DNA from: Ilex aquifolium
Taxonomy: Eukaryota > Streptophyta > Magnoliopsida > Aquifoliales > Aquifoliaceae
Direction of reading: 5' to 3'
Assembly (NCBI GenBank): GCA_951799425.1
Contig: OX637403.1
Span: forward strand, 25,386,811-25,450,810
DNA length: 64,000 nucleotides
The translations under genes and the position numbers were made by a program. Positions 1-13,800 of this stretch are shown here, piece after piece (position 1 is the stretch's first letter; the number at the start of each line of letters is the position of its first letter). The notes below the pieces were generated by a model that did not search any database, had not been told where the DNA came from, and saw only the letters and a program-made list of their open reading frames with translations.

Positions 1-3000
1 TTAATCAATGACAATGATCAATCAAGTCTACAAATCAAACCAATATTTTAAATACAATTATCAATGCTCTTTTCTAAAAAGGGGTAGGTGGATGCTTCAA
101 GTACAATGTACATGATTTGTGAGTGACTCAGTGACACTTCATGGCAGGGTTATTGAAGTATCTGGCTTTCAGGTCAACATGTCCAAGTTCATAATACACA
201 TTCTGGATTATGGGCAATAGTTAGCTGTTTAGATAAGGTTTAACCTTATTAAAATGAAAAATTAAGTAGCATAGGACACCTATAACCTCCTAGATTTGCA
301 ATTGGCATATAAAATACAATCCAATGTTCCCCACTTGGACAAGTTTAAAAGGTTCCTAATATATTGTAAATAATTAGTATATGCGCTTGTACTGATCTCA
401 GATCGTTTAGATCTCATGACTTACAATATAACTTGTATTTTAACCTTTTAATTTCAAATCTCTAATTTGATGAAGGATTTTTAATCATGTCAATTTTCAA
501 ATCCCCAATTTTTCAATACCTTGATTGATAAGCACGTGTAATTGTCATCGGAGGTCTAAGTGTTCTTTCTCTTTTTACATTTATAAATTCTCTTTTGAAT
601 TTCAAATTTTTTTATTGTAATTTACTTTATTATTATTAAATTTGTGTGCATAAAATTAGATCCTAAGTATATATGATGCTTATTACGTTTCGTTTGTGCA
701 TTTGAATCCATCATAAAATGTAGGCAACATCTTTTTGTTTATGGATTTAAAAATTATACATGTTGCATTTACCCTTTGACAAAAAGTATTCAATCGTAGC
801 ATATATTATTCGTAGATAGTTATTCCTAATAAAAATTGATATAGTCACAACCATTTTATGAATTTAATATTTTTAACAATTCATAATTATTTTTGTACCT
901 TAAGAACAAGTGCAAACTTTGGCAATAGCAAACTAACACGTGCTCGCGTACACACACATACACACACACACGTATATACTAGTTGGTGTACAATCTCATT
1001 AGTAATATTTTATGTAGCACCAAAATTAGAAAAAGTGATACCGACATTACAAATAGCTGAATTCAGCTAGATAAAATTGTGATTTTAATTTTTTTTGGAG
1101 AGTGGGGGATCAAAGGTTGAAAAAGTTTCAATCTCTATTTGTTTGGTCCAAAATAAATAATATTTTTCAGGTACATAAACTAATGCCTTTTTAGATTTTG
1201 CACTGTTCAATATAAAGCTCAAGACGTAAACTTCTGACACAAAAATTCAATCAAAGTATCAGATAAATTATTGTGATTATTGCAATTCCAATGCCTTAAT
1301 TTGACATGTATTAAGCAAAAATAGTAGGATTAAACTCAATAAAATAGTGACTATATATTGATCATTATTTCGTAAAATCTAATTATATTTGGTATTATAA
1401 ATATACACCCAACAAAGAGATAGACTATATAACACGCTGTTATGTCATATACATGACATGCTCACCTGAAAAGAGAATCACAAAATCTTACTTCTCTAAC
1501 TACATATTGTTCAATGTTTTTGCAGATTTCTTGAAATATTTTTTCCAAGATAGAATGAAAAAAAAAATAACAAGAGTTAAAGTTGAAATTAATTATCCAA
1601 CCATCAACATACAAAAACAAGTCACAAGCTCTTTTTATTTCTGGGAAAAATGCAAGCCCCCACACATATAAATAAGGACAAAGGTGATTATCTAAGAATC
1701 GAGCTTTACGATATAGAGAGAGTACTTTCACATCAAACAAATATATCAAGTAAGAACATTTTTACAGAAATTCTTGAAACCTAGTAGGAAAGAGAGAAAA
1801 AGTTTTAAAATTTTTTTGTAGTTACCATAAACTATTAATTTTTCCATGTTCAAAAAACCCAAACATCAAATTAGGAGAAAATTTTAAAGCTTTCTTGCAG
1901 CCACAAAAAAATTTTGGCCTAAAAACATTAAAACCTCAAATAAATTCATGTGGTTAGAATTAGAAGACCAAAAGTTACCAAGTTCATTATGCAGGGAAAC
2001 TAAAAGGTGGTAGTGTACTGTTTTGTTATTACTCATAATGGTATGAACATCATTAAAGTTAAAATCAATAATTAAAGTTGAAATGAATACATGAAATATT
2101 AAGTAAATGTACATAACTAATTTAAGGAGATGAAAGAATAGGAAAGGAATATGTAATTAATTGGAGAAGATAAAAGAAAATTATTGAAGGGAATTACATG
2201 TTTTATGAAGGATATTATAGTCAATCAAAATTTTTTTACTTAGTTTCTTTTTATTAGTAGTATATATATATTACAGTTACGAAGTTAAATTCTAAACTTA
2301 TAAAAGTAAAACAACAGTCAAGATTGATCCAATCTTCATCTATTTTAATACAACAGTATAAAATTCATCCCAATTATTTTTTTTTGCCCAAAAAACGTCA
2401 ACTTCTCTACAAGACTCCCTATGCCAAACAATTCAATCAACACATTCCTTAATGTCAAATAATTTCATCAATCCACATCTATCTCTCTCCTTATTTTAAT
2501 TTTAACTTACGTAATTAAAAAAATTAAATTATTATTCAAAATACAAATATTACAAGAGCAGTTCGATTTTTGATCTTATATAATATTTTTCAAATACGAA
2601 ATTATTGCTAATATGCATATATGTTATAAGCTTGTCGCTAGATTATCGTTTATTCACTTTATTGAGATCGTCCAGTGACACTCTTCTTACGTGCATGATA
2701 GTATATTAGACGAGAGAGCTAATCAAAAGCAACTAAAATGGCACAGGAAATACACCTTTTAAACACTAACTACTGATACTTTGACGGTAACTTTACAAGA
2801 TTAGTCGAATCTAGTGCCACTATATCACACAATTATATAGTAAGAAAATTACAGTTTTATCCCCCCCTCAATTATGCGGTGTATTATATTGCGTGCCCCT
2901 CGAGTGTCTTATTTCCCACCTTGTGCCTTCAACTATGGCTATCTGCTTCGTACTCCCTCAATTGCAGATATCCGTTATAAATTGGGTAGAAAGTTATGTT

Positions 3001-3554
3001 ACTTCATCCCCGAACTATGCGATTTTATCTCACTTTGTCCAAATTAAGCCTAATGGCAAATAGACGGGCATGACCTTGTCATCTAAAATGCATGTAGAAC
3101 TTAGGTATTAAAATGAGAAACCGAGTAGTAGAGGGGGTGACGTGAGACTGAAATCGTAATCTAATAACGCAAAGTGTAATTACCTAGCATATCATTAAAA
3201 AATTGCTTTAAAAGTTTCCTTTTTCTGTAAGATGGTTGTTGGTTAACACCTAATACTTGAATATGGTGGGGTTAACCTCATCTTATTGAACTGACACTAA
3301 TATATATTCTTAATTGTTAATCAATTCTTTAAGAAGAGTGGCACAAAAAAGACATAGACAACTTTGTCAGTGTTACTAAAGTTGGCCTATTAGAGTCAAT
3401 TGAAAATCTTTCCACTTAGAATTGTTTTGGTTGCATCTTTTCAAGATACTTGATTCCAGCTATCATTTGTCTTGTGTATGTATGAGTGTGACAACTGAAT
3501 TTTCCCACCACCACCAAAGAACAAACTCCATTGGAATTTTCTTATTTATTTTTT
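1..3554. other. AT-rich intergenic DNA, no gene seen
   Basis: No open frame here shows codon structure, conserved motifs or splice sites that I can support. The short frames present are AT-rich and fall in simple sequence, for example the CA run near 945-972. The stretch around 2855-3190 looks like degraded repeat DNA, but I could not define ends for it. Confidence 0.6.
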
Positions 3555-3861
3555 GGGTAAATATCATAATTAGTCACTGAATTTTACCTCTGATTTTAAT
3601 TTGGTTCTTAAATTGTCCCAATTTAGTCTATCAACTATTAATTTGGTCTCAATTAAAATCTTTTCATCTATTTTCACCGTCAGATCACCCGAAGAGTAGC
3701 TCAATATGATCTATTTTAACGTTGATCTAATGACAAAAATAGACGAAAAGTCTTAATTGAAATAAAATTAATAGTTGAAAGACTAAGCTGGAACAATAAA
3801 AAATTCAATGACCAAATTAAAACTAAAGGAAAAGTTCAAGGACCAACTGTGATATTTACCC
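3555..3861. mobile_element. Foldback MITE with near full-length inverted repeats
   Basis: The left end begins GGGTAAATATCATAATTAGT and the reverse complement of the right end begins GGGTAAATATCACAGTTGGT. The two arms stay alignable nearly to the centre, so the roughly 307-bp element folds into one imperfect hairpin. It has no coding capacity. This is the architecture of a non-autonomous DNA transposon of the long-TIR foldback type. A target-site duplication could not be fixed because both flanks are poly-T. The superfamily is therefore uncertain, with Mutator-like the likeliest inference. Confidence 0.75.
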
Positions 3862-3994
3862 TTTTTTTGTTTCCAACAATGTAAAGTAGTCCCCCGACCT
3901 AAACTTTAGATGCAGGCAAGTAAAATAAACCACAAGGCTCTTCTAAAGTTAAACTTAAAACTTTGAAAAAATAAACTTGAAATCTTTTTATCCG

Positions 3995-4225
3995 AACTAT
4001 CCAAATGGGACGATCGAGTGGGGTATCGATCGAACTTTTCACCCTAAGATTGAAGGTTCGAGTCTTAAAGTTTATATTGAGACTCGGTGGTTGACTGCGA
4101 CATTAGTCTAGCTAGGTTCGTTTTTTAGAGGAATAACAGATGTGATCAAGGACTTCATGATCTCACTAATGAGAGCCTATCGGAATAGTCTCTAGGTGTT
4201 CTATTTTGTCCTTACCTTTTTTCAA
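3995..4225 (+). mobile_element. Putative tRNA-derived SINE
   Basis: An A-box-like stretch (GATCGAGTGGGGTATCGATC, near 4011) is followed about 40 bp later by a good B box, GGTTCGAGTCT, near 4053. The body ends near 4225 in a pyrimidine/T-rich tail. The spacing fits an RNA polymerase III promoter of a tRNA-derived SINE. No target duplication was identified, so the ends are approximate and a chance promoter-like pair cannot be excluded. Confidence 0.4.
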
Positions 4226-7200
4226 TTATAAAAAATAAAAAAAATAAAAAACTACCTTAATGGGTCAATTCTGACTGCCATGGATGTTTACGGATTGTAC
4301 AATATGTTGTACAACACATCAAAAGGAGATTGTGATCAAAAAGACCAGATTCTCTCTTCCTTCCTTTTGCCTGCCACCAAGTGCAAAAGGTTTCACCTTT
4401 TTGTGTCCAACAAAATCAGTTTTTGTCTCCATTATGCTATATATGATAAGTATGGCCAAGTACTTCCAACGTATTTACTGGACAAAATTTCAAAATGATG
4501 CAGCAATAATAATATAAGCAAAAGCTTCTTGAAAGATGGATTCATATCTATCCTCAACTTCAAAGAAATCCATGATCTATAAATATCAATGACACCACTA
4601 CCATATATGTGACCAAAGCACTTATTGATGACTAGATGGGTGCTGAGGAACTCAAAAAAGAATTCTATAAGATTGCATTGGCTATCTTATTCCTTAGTCA
4701 ACTATTTTAGCATTTTCGTTTTTGGTAATTACCCATTAGGCCAATTACTGGATCGAATCTTTGTTGAACCCGATCCAAATCTGAGTTTTATTAGTCAGAT
4801 TTGAATTGTTATTGTTCAACAAAAATCAAAATCCAAATTCATAAACCATCTTTCGTATGTTCAAATCTAATATACTAATATCTGACACAATTCGAGTTGT
4901 GTGCATATGTAAATATAGGAAAATCTAATTGAAAGTTAGATGTAATTCATTAAATTTAGTTCTATCGAGTAATTTGGATGGTAGTGACTTTCAAATATGA
5001 TTTTTTAAAGTAAATTTATTCAAATTTAGAATCTACATAATTCAATTCAAATGTGACTGATTGATAGATAAACCCGTCATGTCAAAAATAATATAAATGA
5101 GTTAACAACTAAATTAAAGTAATATATCATCTAATAATTATGAGTTTGTTGGTTCGAATATTAGGATGGTCACTTTCTAAATAATGACAAAGATTAAGTC
5201 GGCAGTCCGCACACAGTCCCACTCTCCTTGCACCATCTGTTATTAAAGGTAACTAGCTAAGTAAGGTCCACTCTAAAACATTTTTAACAATTTATCACCA
5301 ATGATGTAGAGATGAAGCAAGACTTTATATATTGCAACATACATGTAGATACACTCTTCAGTCATGCATGCCTATGCAATGTGGTATGATACACTCTCAG
5401 TCATGCATGTCAATGCGAGGTGGTATATAAGGCAAAGGTTGATTTCTATGGGCTAAACAAAACCAGGTGTCTGTCGCAGTTTGTAGAAAACCAGTCATGA
5501 GTGCTTCCAAGTTGATCCGTTATGATGCAAGTCAAATAAATTTAATGCCATGATGCATGCATGGAATCGTCCATGGCTACCCCGCACCTTACTTAGCAAT
5601 TAGTCAGCTGAAATATTGTGGGCAATGTACCTGACTTTGTCAATCGTTTACTCTCTCTCTCTCTGGCTGGCTTTGTAATTGAATAATACGAATGAGACAA
5701 TATAGGATGGGGTGGGATTTGAAACTGCATGGACAAGACAGAAAACAAAAATAAAAAATCAAACTGTCCTACCCCACAGCAATTTCTGGGGTGGAAGCCA
5801 CTCCAGAACCACTTTTTGATGATGTCATCAAATTCAATTGAGGTATTTTATATTCTCGAATGATTGAATTAACTATTATACCTGTCCATAGCTAATTAAC
5901 TCCAAAGAGCACCCTTGCCAAGTTTTGACTCACCCTAGGAGGGAGGGTGGGAGAGAGAGAGAGAGAGTTAATATGGTTTGACAAAAGGTCATCCCAAGTT
6001 AATTTTATATTGCCTATAAATCGTATCATGCTAAATTCATTTAATATATGCTCAACGTAACGCATTTATGGTGTTATATTATCGCTTTCATGTTGTGTCG
6101 GATTCGTATCATATATATAAGTGAGTTCATGTTAATCGATTTCTTATGCGGGTATGACAGATGAATCTTATTATAATTCAATACATTAAGACAAAATCTA
6201 TACCATAATTTCATGTGGGCTATTAATAATTGTAAACCCCGAATATGCTCTCTCAAATAATTAATTATTCTTAATTTGGTCACTTTCTTTACAAGTCATT
6301 CTCTTACTTTACAGATAAGGGGTGGCTGTATTTGCTGCATTCCATTTCACTCTCACTTCACTAATTCCTATAGTTTATTCAAGTCACGAGTCCATTAGCA
6401 TAAAAGTCTAACAAAAAAAAAAAACTAGGTTTTAATAGGATCCAAATGAGTCCTTCCTCAGTTGCTGTGTCTGATCCATATATATTATTAAGCAAAAAGG
6501 TGTTTATGAACATGAGTTAATATTCGAATCCATGCAACTACAGACACGTGGTTTGGTTTCATCAGAAGTTCCCGTGCATGTACGTCCTACGTACCGACAT
6601 ACATAGAATAACTTAAGATAGTAACTACTACATAATATATATATAAATCTCCCTCTATATATACATATATATATATATATGTATGTATATGGACAAGGCT
6701 ACGGTCCGACCTCCAAATTTTACAACTTTTGTGGGCTTTGATACGAGTTTTGTGGTTTATTTACAATAAAAAAATTACTATTTTTTAGGTTAAGTTACAA
6801 TTTTTAAGATTTAAAATTATTGTGTTAACTTGTGATTGATCCTAAAAATATTGTCATCGATCATACATTTTTAATATCGATCGAAAGTTATCACAAAAGT
6901 TATAAAATAATCTTAAAAAACCCATAAAATTTATAATGGTGGTACGGTACCAATTTTTTCAATATCGTTGACTTCTCGTTCGCCCGCACGCGTGTGGATT
7001 GTCATATATTTAGTCAATGGAGGGAGAGACAGGAGCATTCGAGGAAGCACCCAAGTGTCTGATTAATAGCATTAATTAAATAGGTGAGAGATAGGTCAAA
7101 ACTAAGAAATTAAAGCCAGCTGTTTTGTGCATTGACAAACAATATTTAAACTTAGTCATAATTATTCATGCTTGCTTGTACCATTCTTTTATATTTATTT

Positions 7201-7729
7201 ATTTAAACTAAGTCGTAAGGTTTTTTGTTTACCCCCTTAATCGTGGGGCTCCCGATCCGATGGTAAGCTCTCATTCACTCTTTAAGTAAGTCAGTTGGAG
7301 AGTTATTTGAATATGGTAAGAGTTGAGATTGCAATATAGTATAACAAGGGTATTGTCTCTAAGACCTTGTAATTTTTTGAACTTTTCTAACACACTTGCT
7401 TTTGAATTACATTAATGTCGGCTAGTAGCTAGCCCACTGGTTCTCGTACCTATGAATTAGGCTATGATTTTCTTCTCTCTTTTGCGAGAATTAAGGAATT
7501 CCGGATCCATGATCACAGAGACTGAAAAGGAAGAGAGATTTATCATCTTGGATTCAAGAAAGAACACAAAAGAGATATGTTCAATGATTTCTAAGAAAAC
7601 AAAAATGAGTAAAAACACTCATACATTGTATTATGTCTAAAGAATTACTATACAGCTCTTCATGTGGGATATGAACAGTTAAACAAGTATATATTCACAG
7701 GCGATCGGACTGAGTATTAATCAACAACT
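4226..7729. other. Intergenic DNA downstream of the kinase gene
   Basis: No supportable gene. It holds a short tandem duplication (5348-5430), a CT run near 5653, a GA run near 5952 and a TA microsatellite at 6655-6690. The right 200 bases probably include the 3' UTR of the minus-strand kinase gene, but no polyadenylation site can be fixed by eye. Confidence 0.55.
5348..5430. repeat. Two-copy 41-bp tandem repeat with CATGCATG words
   Basis: The unit begins GATACACTC, continues through CAGTCATGCATG and ends GTGGTAT. It occurs twice head to tail with a few differences. Each copy carries a palindromic CATGCATG, which matches the RY motif bound by plant B3 factors. With no gene starting nearby it may simply be a local duplication. 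Confidence 0.6.
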
Positions 7730-8828
7730 TTATACAGGTAACTCCGGTTGAAGTTGAGGTTCTTCCATACATTTTGAAATCCTACACACAATCTGGCTCA
7801 TCTCCGGTCTTGCTTCAGAGTTTTCAATCAATGCCCAGTTGGCGACATGAATCAACACCTGTAACTGCTCAACATTCACATCCCCATTGAGTTTTGGATC
7901 CAATAACCCCAGTAGAACCTCCACATTCTCATTTTTCCGGCAGTCCTCAGTCCATTCCGCTAGCGTCGTGGAGCCTTGCACCGATTTCATCCCCGTGATG
8001 AGCTCAAGTAATAAAACTCCAAAGCTGTAAACATCGCTTTTGGGTGACACAAGTCCCGTGTTAAGGTAATTGGTGTCAATATAGCCCAGTGAGCCTTTTA
8101 CAGTGGTTGGTGTTTGGGCTGTTTGGGTGTCGTGGCCCAACTTGCAGAGCCCAAAGTCTGCAAGCTTGGCATGATGGTCGTTGATTAGTAGGATGTTGGA
8201 TGATTTGATGTCTCTGTGGATGACCGGAGGGTCAGCCACTGCATGGAGGTAGTCGAGAGCACGGGCAATGTCGAGGGCGATGCTCAGGCGGCTTGACCAT
8301 GAAAGTATGCCGGATGATTGGCCATAGTGTGTGTGCATCCGATCGAAGAGGCTCTTGTTTGGCACGTATTCCAGTAGTAAAAGTTGTTCTCCTGAAAAAA
8401 CATAAGAAGAATTCCATGAGTTACATTTAATAACCATTTGAGTGATGAAGGCTTCTGTTAAAACTTCTAAGCCCTCTAGAGCTTGAGCTGGAGGTCCGAA
8501 AGAGGCCGGGCCAGGTATTCAGTCTGCAATAAAAGGCTCATAGGGGTTATGGATGGGCTAGCCTGCCCTAAAATAATGACATAGGGCTTATGTGTTAGGG
8601 TCATTGGGAGGCCGGTACCTTTCCCAAAACTTATTAGGACAAAAGTCCACTTTTTAAAATAATTGGGATAGAAGTACATGTGCTAAAAAAAAGTCATAAA
8701 AACCCTTTTACCCCTACCATAAATAGTGCATACCTAATTGAATGTGAGACTTTCAAGATTAGAATGTGAGACTTTCAAGATTCCTTTTAATATTTGTGTA
8801 TCATTTGAATTTTGAAATTTCATATACA

Positions 8829-8909
<81 letters not shown>

Positions 8910-10710
8910 AGTCGAAAAAGAGAGATACGGTATAAATCGTCATGCAAACAGTGTCACCAAAGAGAGGCACGATATAAATTGTCATGCAAACAGTGTCACC
9001 AAAAAGAGACACGATATAATGACAATGGGGGTCCAATCAGTGGCATCATGGCATTTTTTCGATTCCCTCTTTAGGTGCAACTCTTTGAGTGGACAAAATA
9101 TATATTGTTATTATTTAGGTACAATCTACTGTCGTGTCTCTCTTTAGTGACATTGTTTGCATGACGATTTATATCGTGTCTCTCTTTGGTGACACTGTTT
9201 GCATGACGATTTATATATATATATGAAATTTCAAAATTCAAATGATATACAAATATCAAAATGAATCTTGAAAGTCTCACATTCAATTAAGTATGCACTA
9301 TTTATGATAGGAGTAATTATGAAATACAATTTAGAAAGAATTTGAAAATGTTTTAAAATGTGTACTTATTGACAACTATTTAATGAAAAAGAGGACTTAA
9401 AGGAGGATAAGTTTGGAGGTGGTACTTAAAGCCAACTAAGTTTTGAAAAAGGTACCCCCATCCCATTATCTCTATGTGTTAAACCAAGTTTAATGGGTCT
9501 TCTTATATTTTGTTTTCCAAATTTAGCACGATATTTTTTATTTTTGAATATTATCGAGTCAATGGGTTGTCCATGGGCTTTCCTGATGGGTGACCTCCTT
9601 TGTCTTAACCGGGCCAACTCATCAACCCTAAATTATAAAACAAAAATGGCCTATAACCCTCTTTGTTGAGCTATCACTAGAAGTCATGACGCGCGAGACG
9701 GCGGGCCGTGGGCCAGAGCGTGTGCCTTGAGCCACTTGTTGACACTTAGCTTGAGCTTGATGTCCAATTATGTAAGAAAGTTCAAACCTAACTTGATCTA
9801 TATGTAGATAACAAGGCATAAATTTAGACATTTTCAAGGGCGGGAAGGTCTATGCAAGCTTGGAGACCTATTCATTATGAATGGGACTTCAAGGTCCACT
9901 TCATGTTTGAGCAGGACACCCAAAACCAATTGCTCCCAAAACAAGCTCTCATCATTCACAAATGGTTGGCACTAAGATCTAAAACTTATAATCGATCCAT
10001 TTATAATTGTGTATAGCCGGATTCTTGTCGTGTCCGGGTGCTGATGTGTATAAGTCCAAGTTTGTGTCGGCTTTTATTGAGTTTTTGTCAAACAATTTAT
10101 TTGATGGGGCTTAAGAATCGAGATCAAATTCAAATTCACTAATTCTGTATCGATTTTGGAGTTTATAGTTCTTGGCTAGAATTTTTTGACACAAACATTC
10201 ATGTTGGTGTATGTTCATGGGATGTATGTTTAGGAAGAACATAGTTGTTGACTCACCTTTGTCTAAGCAGAAACCCATCAACCCTACCAAATTCGGGTGT
10301 GAGATCCTGAGCAAAACAGAAACTTCATCCAGAAAAATCTTCTTGCTGCCACCTCTCTCCTCCATGACCCGCTTCACGGCGCCAAATCTTCCATCGCCGA
10401 GCTCAGCCAGATACACATACGAGGTGGCTCCAACACCTATTGTAATTCTAAAATCCCCCGTCGCCATCTTCAACTCTTCGAGTGCATAGGTCCTTATGAC
10501 ACCAGAATAACAGTGATTACAAGTAGACTTTGTCACTTCCTTAGACGACTTTTGATCAGATTCGATTTGAGCTGTTTTATTTGAAGACTTATCGTCTTCT
10601 CGAGACTCGGCCAACTTCCTTAGGATGATGGTGAAAATGATAACCAGTATTATTGCACCAACGATCCAATAGTTTCTTGGAGTGTTGGTGGAGAATCCAA
10701 AGAACCACAT
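7730..10710 (-). CDS. Membrane-anchored receptor-like Ser/Thr kinase without ectodomain
   Basis: Two exons, 10710-10257 and 8391-7730, join at a consensus GTGAGT donor and a T-rich CAG acceptor to give 371 codons. Residues 14-31 form one membrane segment with almost nothing outside it, so there is no extracellular sensor domain. The kinase domain runs from about 90 to 355. It shows a glycine-loop variant (GVGATSYVY, 92-100), the ATP-binding Lys in AVKRV (Lys113), the alpha-C Glu in LDEV, HRD (210-212) in VIHRDIKSSN, DFG (230-232) and the SDVYSFGVLLLELITG block. All catalytic residues are present, so it should be active. This fits a plasma-membrane kinase of the plant RLK/Pelle class that works with a partner receptor. 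I cannot place it in a named subfamily. A GA/CT microsatellite lies just upstream of the start. The 1.87-kb intron carries a transposon. Confidence 0.85.
8598..9472. mobile_element. Mutator-like non-autonomous element in the kinase intron
   Basis: The element is flanked by a perfect 9-bp duplication, TATGTGTTA, at 8589-8597 and 9473-9481. Nine bases is the Mutator-superfamily signature. Its ends are imperfect inverted repeats (GGGTCATTGGGAGG against GAGATAATGGGATG) that both run into GGTACCTTT and CAAAACTTA. Further in, arms of about 100 bp (AATGTGAGACTTTCAAGATT and its complement) are almost identical. The centre holds repeats of a roughly 40-bp unit with CATGCAAACAGTGTCACC, three on one side and about two inverted on the other. 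It encodes no transposase. It lies entirely inside the intron and is removed by splicing. Confidence 0.85.
8822..8906. repeat. Compound (CA)n(TA)n microsatellite
   Basis: A run of CA dinucleotides passes directly into a run of TA dinucleotides inside the left half of the Mutator-like element. The open frames over it on both strands are simple-repeat artefacts and are not genes. Confidence 0.95.
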
Positions 10711-10786
10711 GATGGCATGGTGTTCTTCGATCTTGGGGCTCTCAACTTTCTCATATATACTTTATACTTTTAGAAGGTTGATGAGG

Positions 10787-10787
<1 letters not shown>

Positions 10788-10844
<57 letters not shown>
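10788..10844. repeat. (GA)n microsatellite upstream of the kinase start
   Basis: An almost pure GA run starts about 78 bases upstream of the kinase ATG, and on the transcribed strand it reads as a CT tract. CT/GA tracts in this position are common in plant 5' UTRs and core promoters and are bound by GAGA-type BBR/BPC factors. A role here is an inference. Confidence 0.9.
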
Positions 10845-10847
<3 letters not shown>

Positions 10848-13800
10848 GTTTACGAGGATTGGTGGGGAATGTTGCCATGAAAGTGTTCTAAAGATTCATT
10901 GGTTTGGAAGTTAGCTAGAGGAGAGCTGAAGTAGCTGGGAGTTGTCTTCTGGATGGGAATAACATGCACATAAGGGTCTTAGTTCTGTCTTTATAACTGA
11001 ATTTTTTAATCTTCAAATTATTCCTCAAAGTTTCATCTGGTGAAACTTACTTGAGACCACAAAATTAAGTTTGTCTATCCCAAAAGATATACATTCAAAT
11101 TTGTGCTAAGACATTCGAGAACAAGTTGACAATTACCCAATTATTTGGAGCATATGATAAAAAAAAATAAATAAATAAGTACGCCATTTTGGAGGGTAAG
11201 CGACAAGAAAGTAGGACATCTCTCCCTCCACACACATAACTCAGGACAATTAGTCGCAACTTTTGCTAGGCAATTAAGTAGCATTATTCCCTTCATGACG
11301 CACCCAAGAAACTAAGAAATCTGAAAATGTATCGAATAGTTGATTTGACATATAAAGTTACGGTTCATCTCTAACAAATTTATTTGTTCTGACTTTAATG
11401 CATCAATCACACCCTTTTAACTGCAATCTATTGCAAATTTAACCGCAATCGTATGCAAGTATTTAAGTTCTAAACCAATAAATCAAGTTTTGAAGCCTTG
11501 TCAAATCAATTGTATACATATTTTTAAGTTCAAGTCTCGTTTAATTAATATATGTGATTTGTTAGTAAGTTATACTTATTTTAAGATTACATTGTAAACC
11601 ATGATCCTAAAGAACATAATCGATTGGATATACATGAAATAGGAAAGAATTGCATGCAATGTACTCGATACAAAGACAATGGGATTAATGCTTTTGAATA
11701 ATAATTATTATCTGTTTCTTAAGTTGACTTCTTTTTCCTATCCTAATTTATTTATTTATTTTCTGACTTTCTTCAACCAAAGCAAATGTATAATAGATTA
11801 TGCTGGTATAACATCCAAAAATAGGGTATCTAACAATATCGGTGTCTCTTTCGCAAAAAAGGGAAGGTTGGGGGTGGTTTTTTTTTTTTTTTGGGGGGGG
11901 GGGTTAGATAAAAACCTAGATGCATCATAATATGTCAAAAATAACAAGAAATATGTTATAAAAAAAATTTAAAATTTTTTGGTAATGGAAAATCTTCCTA
12001 ATGCCGGTCCTTCGAATTCATAATTGTAAATGAACAAATACTCATAATTATCTACTAATCATATGCATCGGTGAAACTCGAGTTTTACACTATTATTTCC
12101 AAATAAGCCCTTACATTGAACCTAAACGAGAGAGTTGAAGAATTCGTAAAACACATAACATATTAACATCTTACATTTAGGACGCTCCATCAGCTACAAT
12201 TCTCGATTAATACTATGATGGTATGTTTGATTACAAGGGACAGTGAGGGAATTTTTTTTTTTTTTTTATGTGCAGACAGTGAGGGAATTGAACACCTTTT
12301 CTAGCATTTCTTTTCTTTTCAATTTTTTGGTACTACTAAATGAATTGTGAATCATATTCTAAGAGGAAGGAATGAGCTTTGCAACCTATGGAATGAGGAA
12401 ATCCTATATATTTCATTTTAGAACTAGAACAAAGACACATTTAACACCATGCATGATTGATATTCGGTTTCATTATCGATTATTCACCTTATTTCTACTA
12501 ATTTAATCCGACATGTTCCTCATCTCCATCCCAACCATATATTTACATCTGCATACATACTTCTCGAACAAAAAGTTGAATGAGATTGAATTTTTATTCA
12601 TACTATATCTTTATCATACTCTAGACATTCTCAATCATTTTATTCTGATTTTGCTTGGTTATATCCTTAATCCGACGTACCAAACATATTTGCCATTAAA
12701 TTTTTTTTTTTTTTTGGTCACCAAGGCCCAATTGGTAAATAGCTTATAGTGGTCATGTTATCAAACTAATTATTTGACAAACACTTTAATTATAAAATCA
12801 CTAACAATTATTAGATCTCTAACTATTTTTTTTTTAACACAAACATGCATAATTGACACACAACATGATAGTCACACACATTATAAATGCATAGTCTACC
12901 ATCCACTCCAAAACGGGTTAATTTTTGAAGAGATAGAAACAAATTTATAAATCATAGAAACACAAGTTATGCAAGATGGGATAAATTGTTGCATTCAAAT
13001 AGTTATGAGTTTTAATTGTTCATTCGATTTATAATAATTAATATTAGAGCTGACACCATATTATGCGTTCGAGTCATGAAAATAGATTAAAATATAAGTG
13101 AGTGGAGCTATCAAAGAGAACTGACTACCATTGGAACAGTGTCAGTAGAGACCCCACAAGTTTCTGGCTTTTGGAGCAACCATTGGGATTAAGGGTGTCT
13201 GTAGGTCAAGTTGGCCTATGGGACCCGTTACCCTACCAAAAAAATACACTTGATAGTTGGTCGATCCCGATATTCTTCAAGAGAGGGTTTGAGCCTATTC
13301 CAAACCCGTTACTCAGCCCATTAGCCCACCCACAAAAACCGCCCGCCTAGCCAGTCCACCTACTTTGTTTGAAAAAAGAAATTGAACATTGAAAATTAGG
13401 TGACATATTTCTCTAAAAAAAAGTTATTTATTTAAATAAGTTAAGTAATCTAGGGTATTATTCATTATTAATTATTTACTTAAATACTAAATAATTTCTC
13501 TCAAATAAAATTATTCATTATTTATTTTTTGTCCATTTTAACTCTACTTTTAATTCAAAAATACAATTTATAAAAATACTAAATTAAAAACATTTTAAAT
13601 GAAGATGTATACATAAAGAAAAGGTCTGCCGAGCAGACCCACCTGCAAGCTCACTCAATAGATCCGTCCAGTGAGTGATGAGTTGGATTGCGAGTAATCT
13701 ACTCCTATCTAAAATTCACCCGACTTGTCCGATAACTCATTCAGGTTAAGATTTGAAATTACTCTACTCAAACTCAATCTAAAAAAAAAAAGGTCATTTG

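Noticed and set aside
5340-5430. CRISPR-like or short array structure
   Set aside because: There are only two tandem copies with no spacers, and the DNA is clearly nuclear plant sequence.
8734-9074. Open frames of about 100 codons on both strands over the CA/TA repeats
   Set aside because: They read only dinucleotide repeats (HTHTHT, YIYIYI) inside a transposon and have no gene-like composition.
13180-13700. A further MITE starting AAGGGTGTCTGTAGG
   Set aside because: The left part looks like a MITE end, but I could not find a matching right terminus or target duplication.
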